This document shows positions 35,267 to 45,360 of a stretch of DNA of 64,000 nt, piece after piece. Below the pieces are notes generated by a model, which saw nothing but the letters and a program-made list of their open reading frames with translations, did not search any database and was not told the DNA's origin. The position numbers and the translations under genes were made by a program. Each line of letters begins with the position of its first letter. Positions within the stretch are counted from its first letter, which is position 1. The DNA is from Tsuneonella mangrovi. GTDB lineage: Bacteria; Pseudomonadota; Alphaproteobacteria; Sphingomonadales; Sphingomonadaceae. Where the stretch lies: assembly GCF_002269345.1 (NCBI RefSeq), contig NZ_CP022889.1:930001-994000 (forward strand), in the 5' to 3' direction.

Positions 35267-36787
35267 ATGCCCGACCAGAACCTGCTCACGCGCCCAGACC
35301 ACACCGCCGCCACCAGCCCGGCGATTCGCGCGTTGCCTGCCAATATCGAGGCCGAGGCGGCCTTTCTCGGGGCAATCCTGATCGACAACCGCGTGCTGGA
35401 AGAGCTGGCGACCCCGCTCCACGCATCCCATTTCTTCGAACCCGTCCACCAGCGCGTGTTCGAACGTATCGTCGCGCTGCTCGATCGCAATGCAGTGGTC
35501 ACGCCGGTGACGCTCAAGCCCTATTTCGAGGCCGACGAAGCGCTCAAGGAACTCGGCGGGATCACCTATCTCGCGCGCCTGACCGCCGACGGGCAGGGGC
35601 TGCTCGCCCCGCGCGAACTGGCCGAACAGATCTACGACCTCGCGTTGCTGCGCGAACTGGTGACGGTCGGTCGCAACCTCGTGGAAGGCGCGCTCGATAC
35701 CAGCGAATCGGTCGCTCCGCTCGAGCAGATCGAGAACGCGGAGGCCGCGCTGTTCCAGGTGGCCGAAGGCGCATCGAGCCAGAACGAGGCATCAAGCTTT
35801 GGCCAGGCGACCACCAAGGCGCTGGGGCAGATCGAAAAGGCGATCAGCTCGGGCGGCCACATCGCCGGCAAGACCACCGGCTTTACCTCGATCAACGACA
35901 AGATCGGCGGCCTGCACGATTCCGACCTGGTGATCCTCGCCGGGCGCCCGGGCATGGGCAAGACCTCGCTGGCAACCAACATCGCGTTCAACTGCGCCAG
36001 CCGCCTGCTGCGCGACCGGTCGGACGGGATAGACGAGAAGGCCTCGGTCGGCGCGGGCGTCGCCTTTTTCAGCCTCGAAATGAGCGCAGACCAGCTCGCT
36101 ACCCGCATCCTTGCAGAAGTCGCGGAGATTTCCAGCGAAGCGCTGCGCATGGGCAAGCTGAGCCGCGACGAGTTCCAGCAACTCAGCTTCGCCAGCCAGA
36201 AGCTCGCCGACCTGCCGCTCTACATCGACGACACCCCGGCGCTGTCGATCGCCGCGCTGCGCACCCGCGCCCGCCGCTTGAAGCGACGCCACGACATCGG
36301 TCTGATCGTGGTCGACTACCTGCAATTGCTGCAAGGATCGGGTCGCGCAAACGACAACCGGGTGAACGAGATTTCGGAAATCAGCCGCGGCCTCAAGACG
36401 CTGGCGAAAGAGCTCGAGGTACCTGTGGTAGCGCTGTCGCAGCTCAGCCGCGCGGTCGAACAGCGCGACGACAAGCGCCCGATGCTGTCCGACCTGCGCG
36501 AATCCGGCTCGATCGAGCAGGACGCTGACATGGTATGGTTCGTCTTCCGCGAGGACTATTACATCGCCGCGAAAGAACCCAAGGTCCCGCAGGCCGAAGA
36601 CGATGCCAGCGTCCACGATGCCCACGCATCATGGGCAAGCGAAATGGAACGGGTGCACGGGATTGCCGAACTGATCGTCGCCAAGCAACGTCACGGCGCG
36701 ACCGGCAAGGTCCGCCTGAAGTTCGAGGCGAAGTATACCAAGTTCTCCGACCTTGCGCAGGACGATCGGCGCTACGGCTACGACTGA
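35267..36787 (+). CDS. dnaB: Replicative DNA helicase
   Basis: 506 aa hexameric 5'-3' helicase. N-terminal domain PANIEAEAAFLGAIL with the bundle, linker, and C-terminal RecA-fold with Walker A GRPGMGKTS (about 226-234), Walker B VVDYLQLLQG, and LRESGSIEQDADMVWF. Full-length and typical. Convergent with the PLD gene (15 bp). Confidence 0.98.
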   Translation: MPDQNLLTRPDHTAATSPAIRALPANIEAEAAFLGAILIDNRVLEELATPLHASHFFEPVHQRVFERIVALLDRNAVVTPVTLKPYFEADEALKELGGITYLARLTADGQGLLAPRELAEQIYDLALLRELVTVGRNLVEGALDTSESVAPLEQIENAEAALFQVAEGASSQNEASSFGQATTKALGQIEKAISSGGHIAGKTTGFTSINDKIGGLHDSDLVILAGRPGMGKTSLATNIAFNCASRLLRDRSDGIDEKASVGAGVAFFSLEMSADQLATRILAEVAEISSEALRMGKLSRDEFQQLSFASQKLADLPLYIDDTPALSIAALRTRARRLKRRHDIGLIVVDYLQLLQGSGRANDNRVNEISEISRGLKTLAKELEVPVVALSQLSRAVEQRDDKRPMLSDLRESGSIEQDADMVWFVFREDYYIAAKEPKVPQAEDDASVHDAHASWASEMERVHGIAELIVAKQRHGATGKVRLKFEAKYTKFSDLAQDDRRYGYD

Positions 36788-36802
36788 TCGGTATTTGCCC
36801 TG

Positions 36803-37996
36803 CTATTCCCCCAGGTCGAGCCGCCGGGTAACCGTGTAATCGACTACGGTCACGAGGAACCACGCCAGCCACCAGCGCACGCGGCTGAACACATTGGCCC
36901 GGCGTTTATGGAGCGATGGCGTGATTTCTTCCGAACCGGAGCGGTGGAATGCGATATGCTCGCGCATCCGCTCGGCCAGGGCGGGATCCTCGATCCGCAG
37001 CATGATCTCGAGATTGAGATAGAGACTGCGCATGTCGAAATTGGCACTCCCGACATAGGTCACATCGCCGACCACGATCAGCTTTTCGTGCAGCTTGCAC
37101 GCTGTGAATTCCCAGATCCGCGCGCGCCGCTTGAGCAGGTAGTTGTAGAGCGATCTGGCTGCACCGATGGTCGCGCCGTTGTCGCTCTTGCCGGCCAGCA
37201 CCAGTCGCACTTCGCCGCGACGGGCGACGTGCCCGATCCGCCGCATCAGCCAGTAAGGCGGCGAGAAATAGGCCATCACCATGTCGAGACGATCCGCTTC
37301 AACCATGTCGCGCGCGACATGGCGGGCCCAGGTGGACAGCATGCGCGTGGGTCCACCGATCACCACGCTGACCGCGCCGGACCCGGGCTGCCACTCACGC
37401 ACCATGCGACGGATGGCGAGCCAGTTTCCGCTCGGGCTGGCGACCCATTTTTTCAGCTCGCCGAACCAGCGCGAAAGGTCGGCGACGACCGGGCCGCGCA
37501 CAGTCACTCCAAGGTCGTTCCACCCGTCATCGGCGGCCGACGCGAAATAGTCGTCTTCGATATTGAACCCGCCGAGCATGGCTTCCCGCCCGTCGGCGAT
37601 TGCGATCTTCTGGTGGTTGCGGATAAGGTAGCGCTGGCCCCATCGCGGCGAAAACTCGAAGAACCGCCCACCTGCCTCCACCAGTGGTGCGAAGAAGCGC
37701 GGGCCGGCGTCCGCGCCGAATCCGTCGACGATCAGCTGCACGTCGACCCCGCGCCGCGCCGCTGCGACCAATGCGTCGCGTACCGCCTGCCCCGAAGCAT
37801 CCTTCGCAAAGATGTAGAAGCACAGCCGCAAGCGCTCTTCAGCCGAATCGATCAGCGATATCAATGCCTCGCGCCGCTCGGGTCCGCCGGGGTGAAAGAC
37901 CAGGTCCTGCCCCTTCGCGGAGACCGCAAACGATCGCTCCGCGTGATAGGAAGCGGACGCGGCGCGCACGCCAATCGGGTTGCTGGTTCCCTCCAT
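36803..37996 (-). CDS. Phospholipase D-like (cardiolipin synthase-type) protein
   Basis: 397 aa, two HKD-type regions: HQKIAIADG (first; all residues present) and HEKLIVVGD (second). In the second the Asp expected five after the Lys is Gly, with an Asp one residue later (HxKxxxxG-D). Both are followed by GGFN/GSANFD. C-terminal hydrophobic segment (WWLAWFLVTVVDY) suggests membrane association. May make cardiolipin or transfer phosphatidyl groups; no accessory evidence. Confidence 0.88.
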   Translation of the reverse strand: MEGTSNPIGVRAASASYHAERSFAVSAKGQDLVFHPGGPERREALISLIDSAEERLRLCFYIFAKDASGQAVRDALVAAARRGVDVQLIVDGFGADAGPRFFAPLVEAGGRFFEFSPRWGQRYLIRNHQKIAIADGREAMLGGFNIEDDYFASAADDGWNDLGVTVRGPVVADLSRWFGELKKWVASPSGNWLAIRRMVREWQPGSGAVSVVIGGPTRMLSTWARHVARDMVEADRLDMVMAYFSPPYWLMRRIGHVARRGEVRLVLAGKSDNGATIGAARSLYNYLLKRRARIWEFTACKLHEKLIVVGDVTYVGSANFDMRSLYLNLEIMLRIEDPALAERMREHIAFHRSGSEEITPSLHKRRANVFSRVRWWLAWFLVTVVDYTVTRRLDLGE

Positions 37997-38104
37997 CGTG
38001 ACACCAGATTACGCGAGCGGGCGAACGGCGCAATTCCTTGACTTGGCGGCGATCGGCACCTAGATGCTGCGCTCTTCCTGAAACCTGACTATCCGGAGTG
38101 CCCG

Positions 38105-38449
38105 ATGGCGCGCGTTACCGTCGAAGATTGCGTCGACAAGATCCCCAACCGTTTCGACCTCGTGTTGCTGGCTGCCCAGCGTGCGCGCGAGATTTCGGGC
38201 GGAGCGGAGCTGACCATCGAGCGCGACCGCGACAAGAACCCGGTTGTCGCCCTGCGCGAGATCGCCGAAGAATCGATCAAGCCCAAGGAACTGCACGAAT
38301 CGGTCGTTCTCGGCCTGCAGAAGATCCTGCCCGACGACGAAGACGAAGCGGACGAGGTCGGCTCGCTCAGCCAGTCGGCCGAAGCGCTGCGGATCACCGC
38401 TGCCGCTCCGACCCGCACGACCAACGTCGCCTCGGACTACGACGGCTGA
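38105..38449 (+). CDS. rpoZ: RNA polymerase omega subunit
   Basis: 114 aa. [30 protein letters not shown] is the conserved omega core; promotes RNAP assembly and ppGpp response. The acidic/low-complexity C-terminal half ([11 protein letters not shown]) is common in alphaproteobacteria. No spoT beside it here. Confidence 0.97.
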   Translation: MARVTVEDCVDKIPNRFDLVLLAAQRAREISGGAELTIERDRDKNPVVALREIAEESIKPKELHESVVLGLQKILPDDEDEADEVGSLSQSAEALRITAAAPTRTTNVASDYDG

Positions 38450-38475
38450 CCCCAAGCAAGCCGTTGAAAGCCAAT

Positions 38476-38504
38476 GCGGGCCGCTCCAACACGGGGCGGC
38501 CCGC
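38476..38504 (+). terminator. Rho-independent terminator after rpoZ
   Basis: GCGGGCCGC (38476-38484) and GCGGCCCGC (38496-38504), perfect 9-bp stem, followed by TTGCTTTGG. Confidence 0.75.
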
Positions 38505-38600
38505 TTGCTTTGGTGCATGACCGGAACCTGACCGTATGCGGGACAGCATTGCCAACGGTCATTGAATTGTCACATCCCCTCCGCCAGCTTCGGAGGCACG

Positions 38601-39332
38601 ATGGCGGTAATTGCAGTCTACAGCGTGAAAGGCGGGGTCGGTAAGACAACCCTCGCGGCGAACCTTGCGTGGTGTTCGGCGGCGATTTCGTGCCGCAAGA
38701 CCTTGTTGTGGGATCTCGACGCGGCGGGCGGCGCGGGCTTCCTGCTCGGCCTCGATCCCAAGCCCAAGAGACGCGCCGACGCGGTCATCTCCGCCGAAAA
38801 GGACCCGGCCAAGCTGATCCGCAAGACCGCTGTCGGCAACCTCGACCTGCTGCCCGCCGACGAATCGATCCGCGCGCTTGAAGTACAGCTGCTCTCGCTG
38901 GGCAAGCGCAAGCGGATCGCCAAGCTCGCCGCTGGTCTTGGCAAGACATACGACCGGATTGTGATCGACTGCCCACCGATCCTCGGCGAGACGAGCGCGC
39001 AGGTCATGCGTGCGGCGGACTTGGTGATCGTGCCGCTACCTCCCTCGCCGCTTTCCGCGCGTGCGTTTGGCCTGGTGGCAGAGGAAGTCGCTGCCCACGC
39101 CAGGCCGCACCCGCCGATCCTGCCGGTGTTGTCGATGCTCGACATGCGCAAGACGCTGCACAAGGATGCCCGGGAAGAGCATCGCGGATGGCCCGCGATC
39201 CCTTATGCCAGCGCAGCCGAACAATGCGCGGTACGGCGCCAACCGGTGGGGGCGTTTGCACCCAACGCGCCGGTCGCGCGCGCCTATTCCAAGTTGTGGA
39301 CCGCAATCGAGCGCAAGCTGGCGAGCAAATAG
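38601..39332 (+). CDS. ParA/MinD-like P-loop ATPase without an adjacent ParB
   Basis: 243 aa. Deviant Walker A VKGGVGKTT (9-17) with the signature Lys10, and the DCPP (Walker A' like, about 125) are present. ATG 38601 has GGAGG at 38590-38594. Solo ParA-family ATPases position cargo (chromosomes, flagella, chemoreceptors) in the cell. No partner gene is next to it. Confidence 0.9.
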   Translation: MAVIAVYSVKGGVGKTTLAANLAWCSAAISCRKTLLWDLDAAGGAGFLLGLDPKPKRRADAVISAEKDPAKLIRKTAVGNLDLLPADESIRALEVQLLSLGKRKRIAKLAAGLGKTYDRIVIDCPPILGETSAQVMRAADLVIVPLPPSPLSARAFGLVAEEVAAHARPHPPILPVLSMLDMRKTLHKDAREEHRGWPAIPYASAAEQCAVRRQPVGAFAPNAPVARAYSKLWTAIERKLASK

Positions 39333-39386
39333 GTTCGTTTCGCGGAGCGCGTTCCAAATTCGTCTGCGCACGGTATAGTGCACCCC

Positions 39387-40457
39387 ATGACGGGGGATTT
39401 CGGTGAAGTGGCCGAGGGTATCGGCAGCGCAGTGACCGGGGCCGCTGCGGCGCGTGCAGTCGAACCGGCAGCGGGCGAAGGCAAGCCGGGCGCGGGACGA
39501 CACACGTGCCACAATTGCGGCACCGAACTGGTCGGTCCGCATTGCCACAATTGTGGCCAGAGCGCGCACCTTCACCAGTCGCTCGCCGCGATCGGACACG
39601 ACCTCGTCCACGGGGTGCTGCACCTCGACGGAAAGTTCTGGCGGACCTTGCCGATGCTGGCATTCCGGCCGGGCCAGCTCTCGCGCCGCTACATCGACGG
39701 CCAGCGCGCGCGTTTCGTCTCGCCTATGGCGATATTCCTGTTCAGCGTCTTCCTGATGTTCGCAGTGTTCCAGCTGGTCGGGATCACCGCTCCGACCGAG
39801 ATCAATAACTCCAACGACATCGCCAAGCCGCTCTCGACGCTGCAACAGCAGGTGGTAACCGAGCGCGACGCTGCGCGGGCGAAGCTCGACGCGATGAAGC
39901 CGTCCGATCCCGGCTATACCAAGGCGAAGGAAGATCTCGGCCAGCTCGACCAGGCAGTGTCGACGTTCGGCAAGGTGAAAGTCCCCGTGGCAGGCAAATC
40001 GGCGACCTTCTCGATCGACAATCCCGGCTTCGCCTGGCTGGAGAAGGTGGTCGACAAGTGGCGCTCGAACCCGAGCCTGATGCTCTACAAGCTGCAATCG
40101 AACGGATACAAGTTCAGCTGGCTGCTAATCGTGCTGTCGACCCCCTTCGTGTGGCTGCTGTTCGCGTGGAAACGCCGCTTCCATGCCTACGACCACGCCG
40201 TATTCGTAACCTATTCGCTGGCGTTCATGTCGCTGCTTTTCATCGCGCTTTCACTGCTGTCGGCGGCGGGGCTGGGAAGCGGCTGGGTGTTCCTCGCACT
40301 CGCGGTTATCCCGCCGATCCATATCTACAAGCAGCTGCGCGGCACTTACGAACTGACGCGTTTCTCGGCGGCGTGGCGCCTGGTAGTGCTCAGCGCGTTC
40401 ATCGTGGTCGTGCTGCTGCTGTTCCTGCAGGTGCTGATCCTGATCGGAGCATTCTGA
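39387..40457 (+). CDS. DUF3667 domain membrane protein with zinc ribbon
   Basis: 356 aa. CHNCGTELVGPHCHNCGQ (about 41-58) is a four-Cys zinc ribbon. Four or five helices follow: one near 113-133 and three or four after 250, separated by a soluble, helical, Lys/Asp-rich loop. The DUF3667 order (ribbon, amphipathic stretch, helices) is met. Function is unknown. ATG 39387; an upstream GTG at 39378 is possible. Confidence 0.85.
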   Translation: MTGDFGEVAEGIGSAVTGAAAARAVEPAAGEGKPGAGRHTCHNCGTELVGPHCHNCGQSAHLHQSLAAIGHDLVHGVLHLDGKFWRTLPMLAFRPGQLSRRYIDGQRARFVSPMAIFLFSVFLMFAVFQLVGITAPTEINNSNDIAKPLSTLQQQVVTERDAARAKLDAMKPSDPGYTKAKEDLGQLDQAVSTFGKVKVPVAGKSATFSIDNPGFAWLEKVVDKWRSNPSLMLYKLQSNGYKFSWLLIVLSTPFVWLLFAWKRRFHAYDHAVFVTYSLAFMSLLFIALSLLSAAGLGSGWVFLALAVIPPIHIYKQLRGTYELTRFSAAWRLVVLSAFIVVVLLLFLQVLILIGAF

Positions 40458-40472
40458 CACGCCACAACGCAG

Positions 40473-40502
40473 AAGGGCGCCGGATCGCTCCAACGCCCTT
40501 TT
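40473..40502 (+). terminator. Terminator after the DUF3667 gene
   Basis: AAGGGCG (40473-40479) and CGCCCTT (40494-40500), then TT. It lies between the convergent DUF3667 and ftsH genes and may serve both. Confidence 0.65.
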
Positions 40503-40521
40503 AGCACTTCGGAAAGGTGGA

Positions 40522-42480
<1,959 letters not shown>

Positions 42481-42582
42481 CGGCAATTGGGTCCTTTCAC
42501 CGCCTGAATGTAGGCACACCCGGGTGAATGGCAAGATAACAGCACCCGTCCGGGTCGACGGACGAGAACGCCCCGTCGCCGG

Positions 42583-43389
42583 CTAGGTGGGCTGCGTCAG
42601 CAGGGCGCGACCACCCTCCGCGAAACGAATCTCGCTAATTCCGCTCGCCAGGGCGCATTCTCCGGGCTCGATCGTGGTTCCAGCGACCGTGAGCGGCGCG
42701 TCGAGCGGGATCGCCAACAAGGCCGCTTGCGAATAACGCGCAGCAGTGGCCCCGTCGGGGCTTCCCACCAGCCGGTCGAGCCGGAAATGCGGCCCATCGA
42801 CCAATGACACGCAGCCGTGCTCCGGCACCTTGCGGCGAAGCGCCGGTTCGTGCGGCCCGCCGTCCGCCACCGCAATTGCTTTGTCGAGATGCAGTTCGCG
42901 CGGGCGACCATAATCGTAAAGGCGATATGTCGTGTCGGAATTCTGCTGGATCTCGATCAGCGACAGGCCTCCGCCGATCGCATGAACCGTTCCGGCGGGC
43001 AGATAGATGAAATCTCCCGGGGCAACATCGTGCCAAGCGAGCAGGTGTTCGATCGAACCATCGAGCGCGGCAGCGCGCATTGCTTCACTATCGACCGCCT
43101 CCCTGAAGCCCACCGCCAGCTGCGCGCCCGGATCGGCAGCAAGCACCAGCCAGCATTCTTCCTTGCCGTGCTCGCCTTCCGCAGCCTGCGCGTCGGACGG
43201 ATGGACCTGGACCGAGAGCTTCTCGCTAGTGAACAGGTATTTGACCAGCAGGTCGGGCAGTTCGGGTGGCGGTTCGAACCAGATCTCGCCTATCCGCTTG
43301 CTTTCCGGTGCAGCAAATGGCGGAGGCAGGCTATCCCGCCCCCAGACTTTCTCGACCATGCGGGTCGGCAAGGCACGACTGACGGTCAC
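42583..43389 (-). CDS. Class I mannose-6-phosphate isomerase
   Basis: 268 aa. QVHPSD (about 61-66), the EECW motif, and a late HAIGGG give the zinc ligands of type I PMI. Interconverts fructose-6-P and mannose-6-P for GDP-mannose. Overlaps manC by 4 nt (ATGA). Confidence 0.92.
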   Translation of the reverse strand: MTVSRALPTRMVEKVWGRDSLPPPFAAPESKRIGEIWFEPPPELPDLLVKYLFTSEKLSVQVHPSDAQAAEGEHGKEECWLVLAADPGAQLAVGFREAVDSEAMRAAALDGSIEHLLAWHDVAPGDFIYLPAGTVHAIGGGLSLIEIQQNSDTTYRLYDYGRPRELHLDKAIAVADGGPHEPALRRKVPEHGCVSLVDGPHFRLDRLVGSPDGATAARYSQAALLAIPLDAPLTVAGTTIEPGECALASGISEIRFAEGGRALLTQPT

Positions 43390-44420
43390 TGGTTGGCTGC
43401 ACCCGACAACTTGCCGACGAGCTGTGCGCCATCCGCCGAAGTGACCAGCACTTCGTCGCCGTCGACGACGACAATCACATCATCGAGACCGATCACGGAG
43501 ACGCGCGGTCCGTCACTATCGACCAGCACATTGTGGCAATCGACCAGCTCGGTCGGGCCCGAAACGCGGTTTCCATCCTCATCGCCGTTCCGCGCATCGC
43601 GCAGCGCCTGCCAGTTGCCGATATCGGACCAGCCCATATCGGCCGGGACGACCGCGGCATGGTCGGCATTCTCCATCACGGCATAATCGACGGATTCGGC
43701 TTCAATCGCGGCGAACGGTCCGGCGGCGGGTCTTACGAGCTGACCCTCCTTCAGAGCGTCGGTCACCGCTTGGCGTACAGCATCCGCCATGGCCGGGCGA
43801 TGCTTTGCCAGCTCGTCGAGGAATGCCCCGGCGCGAAATGCGAAGATGCCGCCGTTCCAGCTATAGCCGCCTTCAGCGAGGAACCCTTCGGCGGTCGCGC
43901 GATCGGGCTTTTCGACAAACCGCGCAATGCGCCGCCCGCCATCGATCGGATCACCCGCAAGGATGTAGCCGTACCCGGTCTCTGGTCGATCGGCGGCGAT
44001 CCCGAATGCGACCATCCAGTCGTCGGCCGCGAGGCTTGCAGCAGCCTGCGCGGCTGCGACAAAGGCATCGGTTCGTGCGATATGATGATCGCTCGGGCAC
44101 ACGAGCATGATCGCATCGGGCGGCAAGAACGCCGCAGCCAGCGCAATCGCCGGAGCGGTGTTCTTCGCAGCGGGCTCGACCACCACTGTCACGCCTTCGC
44201 CAGCTTGCGCAGCAATATCTGCCACGTGCGCTTTGCCTGCCACGACCATCGAAGCGGCAAAGACGGCCGGATCGGCGCAGCGATCGAGCGTCGCCTGAAA
44301 CAGCGTGCGGTCCCCCACCAGCGGCAGGAACGGCTTGGGCCGCGACTTGCGGCTGCGCGGCCACAGGCGGGTGCCGCTGCCGCCACACAGGATTACAGGC
44401 TGGATCAAACGGTCTGGCAC
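43386..44420 (-). CDS. manC: Mannose-1-phosphate guanylyltransferase
   Basis: 344 aa. GGSGTRLWPRSRKSRPKPF (13-31) is the nucleotidyltransferase signature, FVEKPDRATAEGFL the sugar-binding one. Unlike fused ManC/ManA proteins it ends without the isomerase domain, which is the next gene. Supplies GDP-mannose for LPS, capsule or glycoconjugates. Confidence 0.95.
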   Translation of the reverse strand: MPDRLIQPVILCGGSGTRLWPRSRKSRPKPFLPLVGDRTLFQATLDRCADPAVFAASMVVAGKAHVADIAAQAGEGVTVVVEPAAKNTAPAIALAAAFLPPDAIMLVCPSDHHIARTDAFVAAAQAAASLAADDWMVAFGIAADRPETGYGYILAGDPIDGGRRIARFVEKPDRATAEGFLAEGGYSWNGGIFAFRAGAFLDELAKHRPAMADAVRQAVTDALKEGQLVRPAAGPFAAIEAESVDYAVMENADHAAVVPADMGWSDIGNWQALRDARNGDEDGNRVSGPTELVDCHNVLVDSDGPRVSVIGLDDVIVVVDGDEVLVTSADGAQLVGKLSGAANQ

Positions 44421-44515
44421 ACGTTCTCCCTCCGGCCCCGAAACGCAGGCCTCTCAACCCCATGCCATAGCACGCAATCCCTTGCCACTTCGCAAAGTTC
44501 CTTTGGCAGGTGCAA

Positions 44516-45226
44516 TCAGAACCAGCGTTGACGCCAGTAGAATGGCGCCGGGACCGGGTTGCCTGCGTAGTCGGTCGCAGGCTTGAAGCGCAGTCGCTCG
44601 AACACCAGACGACAGACGATTGCGTCGGCCTCGGGATCGGGGCTGGGCTTGTAGATCGAACAATCGTGCGCGCGCCCATCGACGCCCACGATCACCCGCA
44701 CGATCACTTCGGTCCCGATCCGCACTTGGCGGCCGCCGGGCGGTGTCGGGAAATCGCGCGCGTTGTCGATCGCGCCTGCAATCCATACCGGCTTGGTCGC
44801 GATTGCGCCCTGGCTCATTCCTCCATTGCCGCTTCCGGTGCCCGGTCCAGTGCCACCCGCGCCGGTTCCAGCACCCGATTGCGTTGCGCCTGAAGCATCG
44901 GCCGCGCCGGTCGATGTGGCCTTCGGTGCGGGCGCAGTCGGGCGGATCGGGATCTTGGCGGGTGGAGCCGCAGTCGGCTTGGGAACGGCCTTCTTGCCCT
45001 TGTCTCCCGCTGCACCGGCATCGGTTTCGGCCTTGGGCGGTTCCTGCTTGGTCTCGACGGTGACGGTGAATGTCGTCAGCACCTGCTGCTCGACCGAAGC
45101 GGTGAAGTCGGGCGCAAAGGCGCGGGCGAGCAGGTAGATCGCGAGCACGTGAAACAGCACGATCGCCGCCAGCATCGCCGGGTGGGGACGGCGCTTTGCA
45201 TTGGAGAAGTTGCTATCGGCGTCCAT
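44516..45226 (-). CDS. TonB-like energy transducer
   Basis: 236 aa. One N-terminal helix (about 18-38), a Pro/Lys/Ala-rich periplasm-spanning linker (60-120), a glycine-rich segment, and a TonB C-terminal domain (about 155-232, VRIGTEVIVRVIVGVDGRAHDCSIY, VFERLRFKPA). ATG 45226 has GGAGA upstream. Transduces ExbBD energy to outer-membrane receptors. Downstream of the TonB receptor on the same strand but behind a terminator. Confidence 0.9.
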   Translation of the reverse strand: MDADSNFSNAKRRPHPAMLAAIVLFHVLAIYLLARAFAPDFTASVEQQVLTTFTVTVETKQEPPKAETDAGAAGDKGKKAVPKPTAAPPAKIPIRPTAPAPKATSTGAADASGATQSGAGTGAGGTGPGTGSGNGGMSQGAIATKPVWIAGAIDNARDFPTPPGGRQVRIGTEVIVRVIVGVDGRAHDCSIYKPSPDPEADAIVCRLVFERLRFKPATDYAGNPVPAPFYWRQRWF

Positions 45227-45303
45227 CCAATCTCCGCAGCAGGAGGCACGCCGATGCTAGCCCGTTTCCACCCGCACGCAAGGATCGCCCCGCTCAAACG
45301 AAC

Positions 45304-45331
45304 GGCGGCGCCCCATCGCTGGAGCGCCGCC
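45304..45331 (-). terminator. Terminator after the TonB receptor
   Basis: GGCGGCGC (45304-45311) and GCGCCGCC (45324-45331), followed on the minus strand by TTCGTTT. Confidence 0.65.
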
Positions 45332-45360
45332 GCAGGTTGTTCTCGCTTCGGATCGACAGA

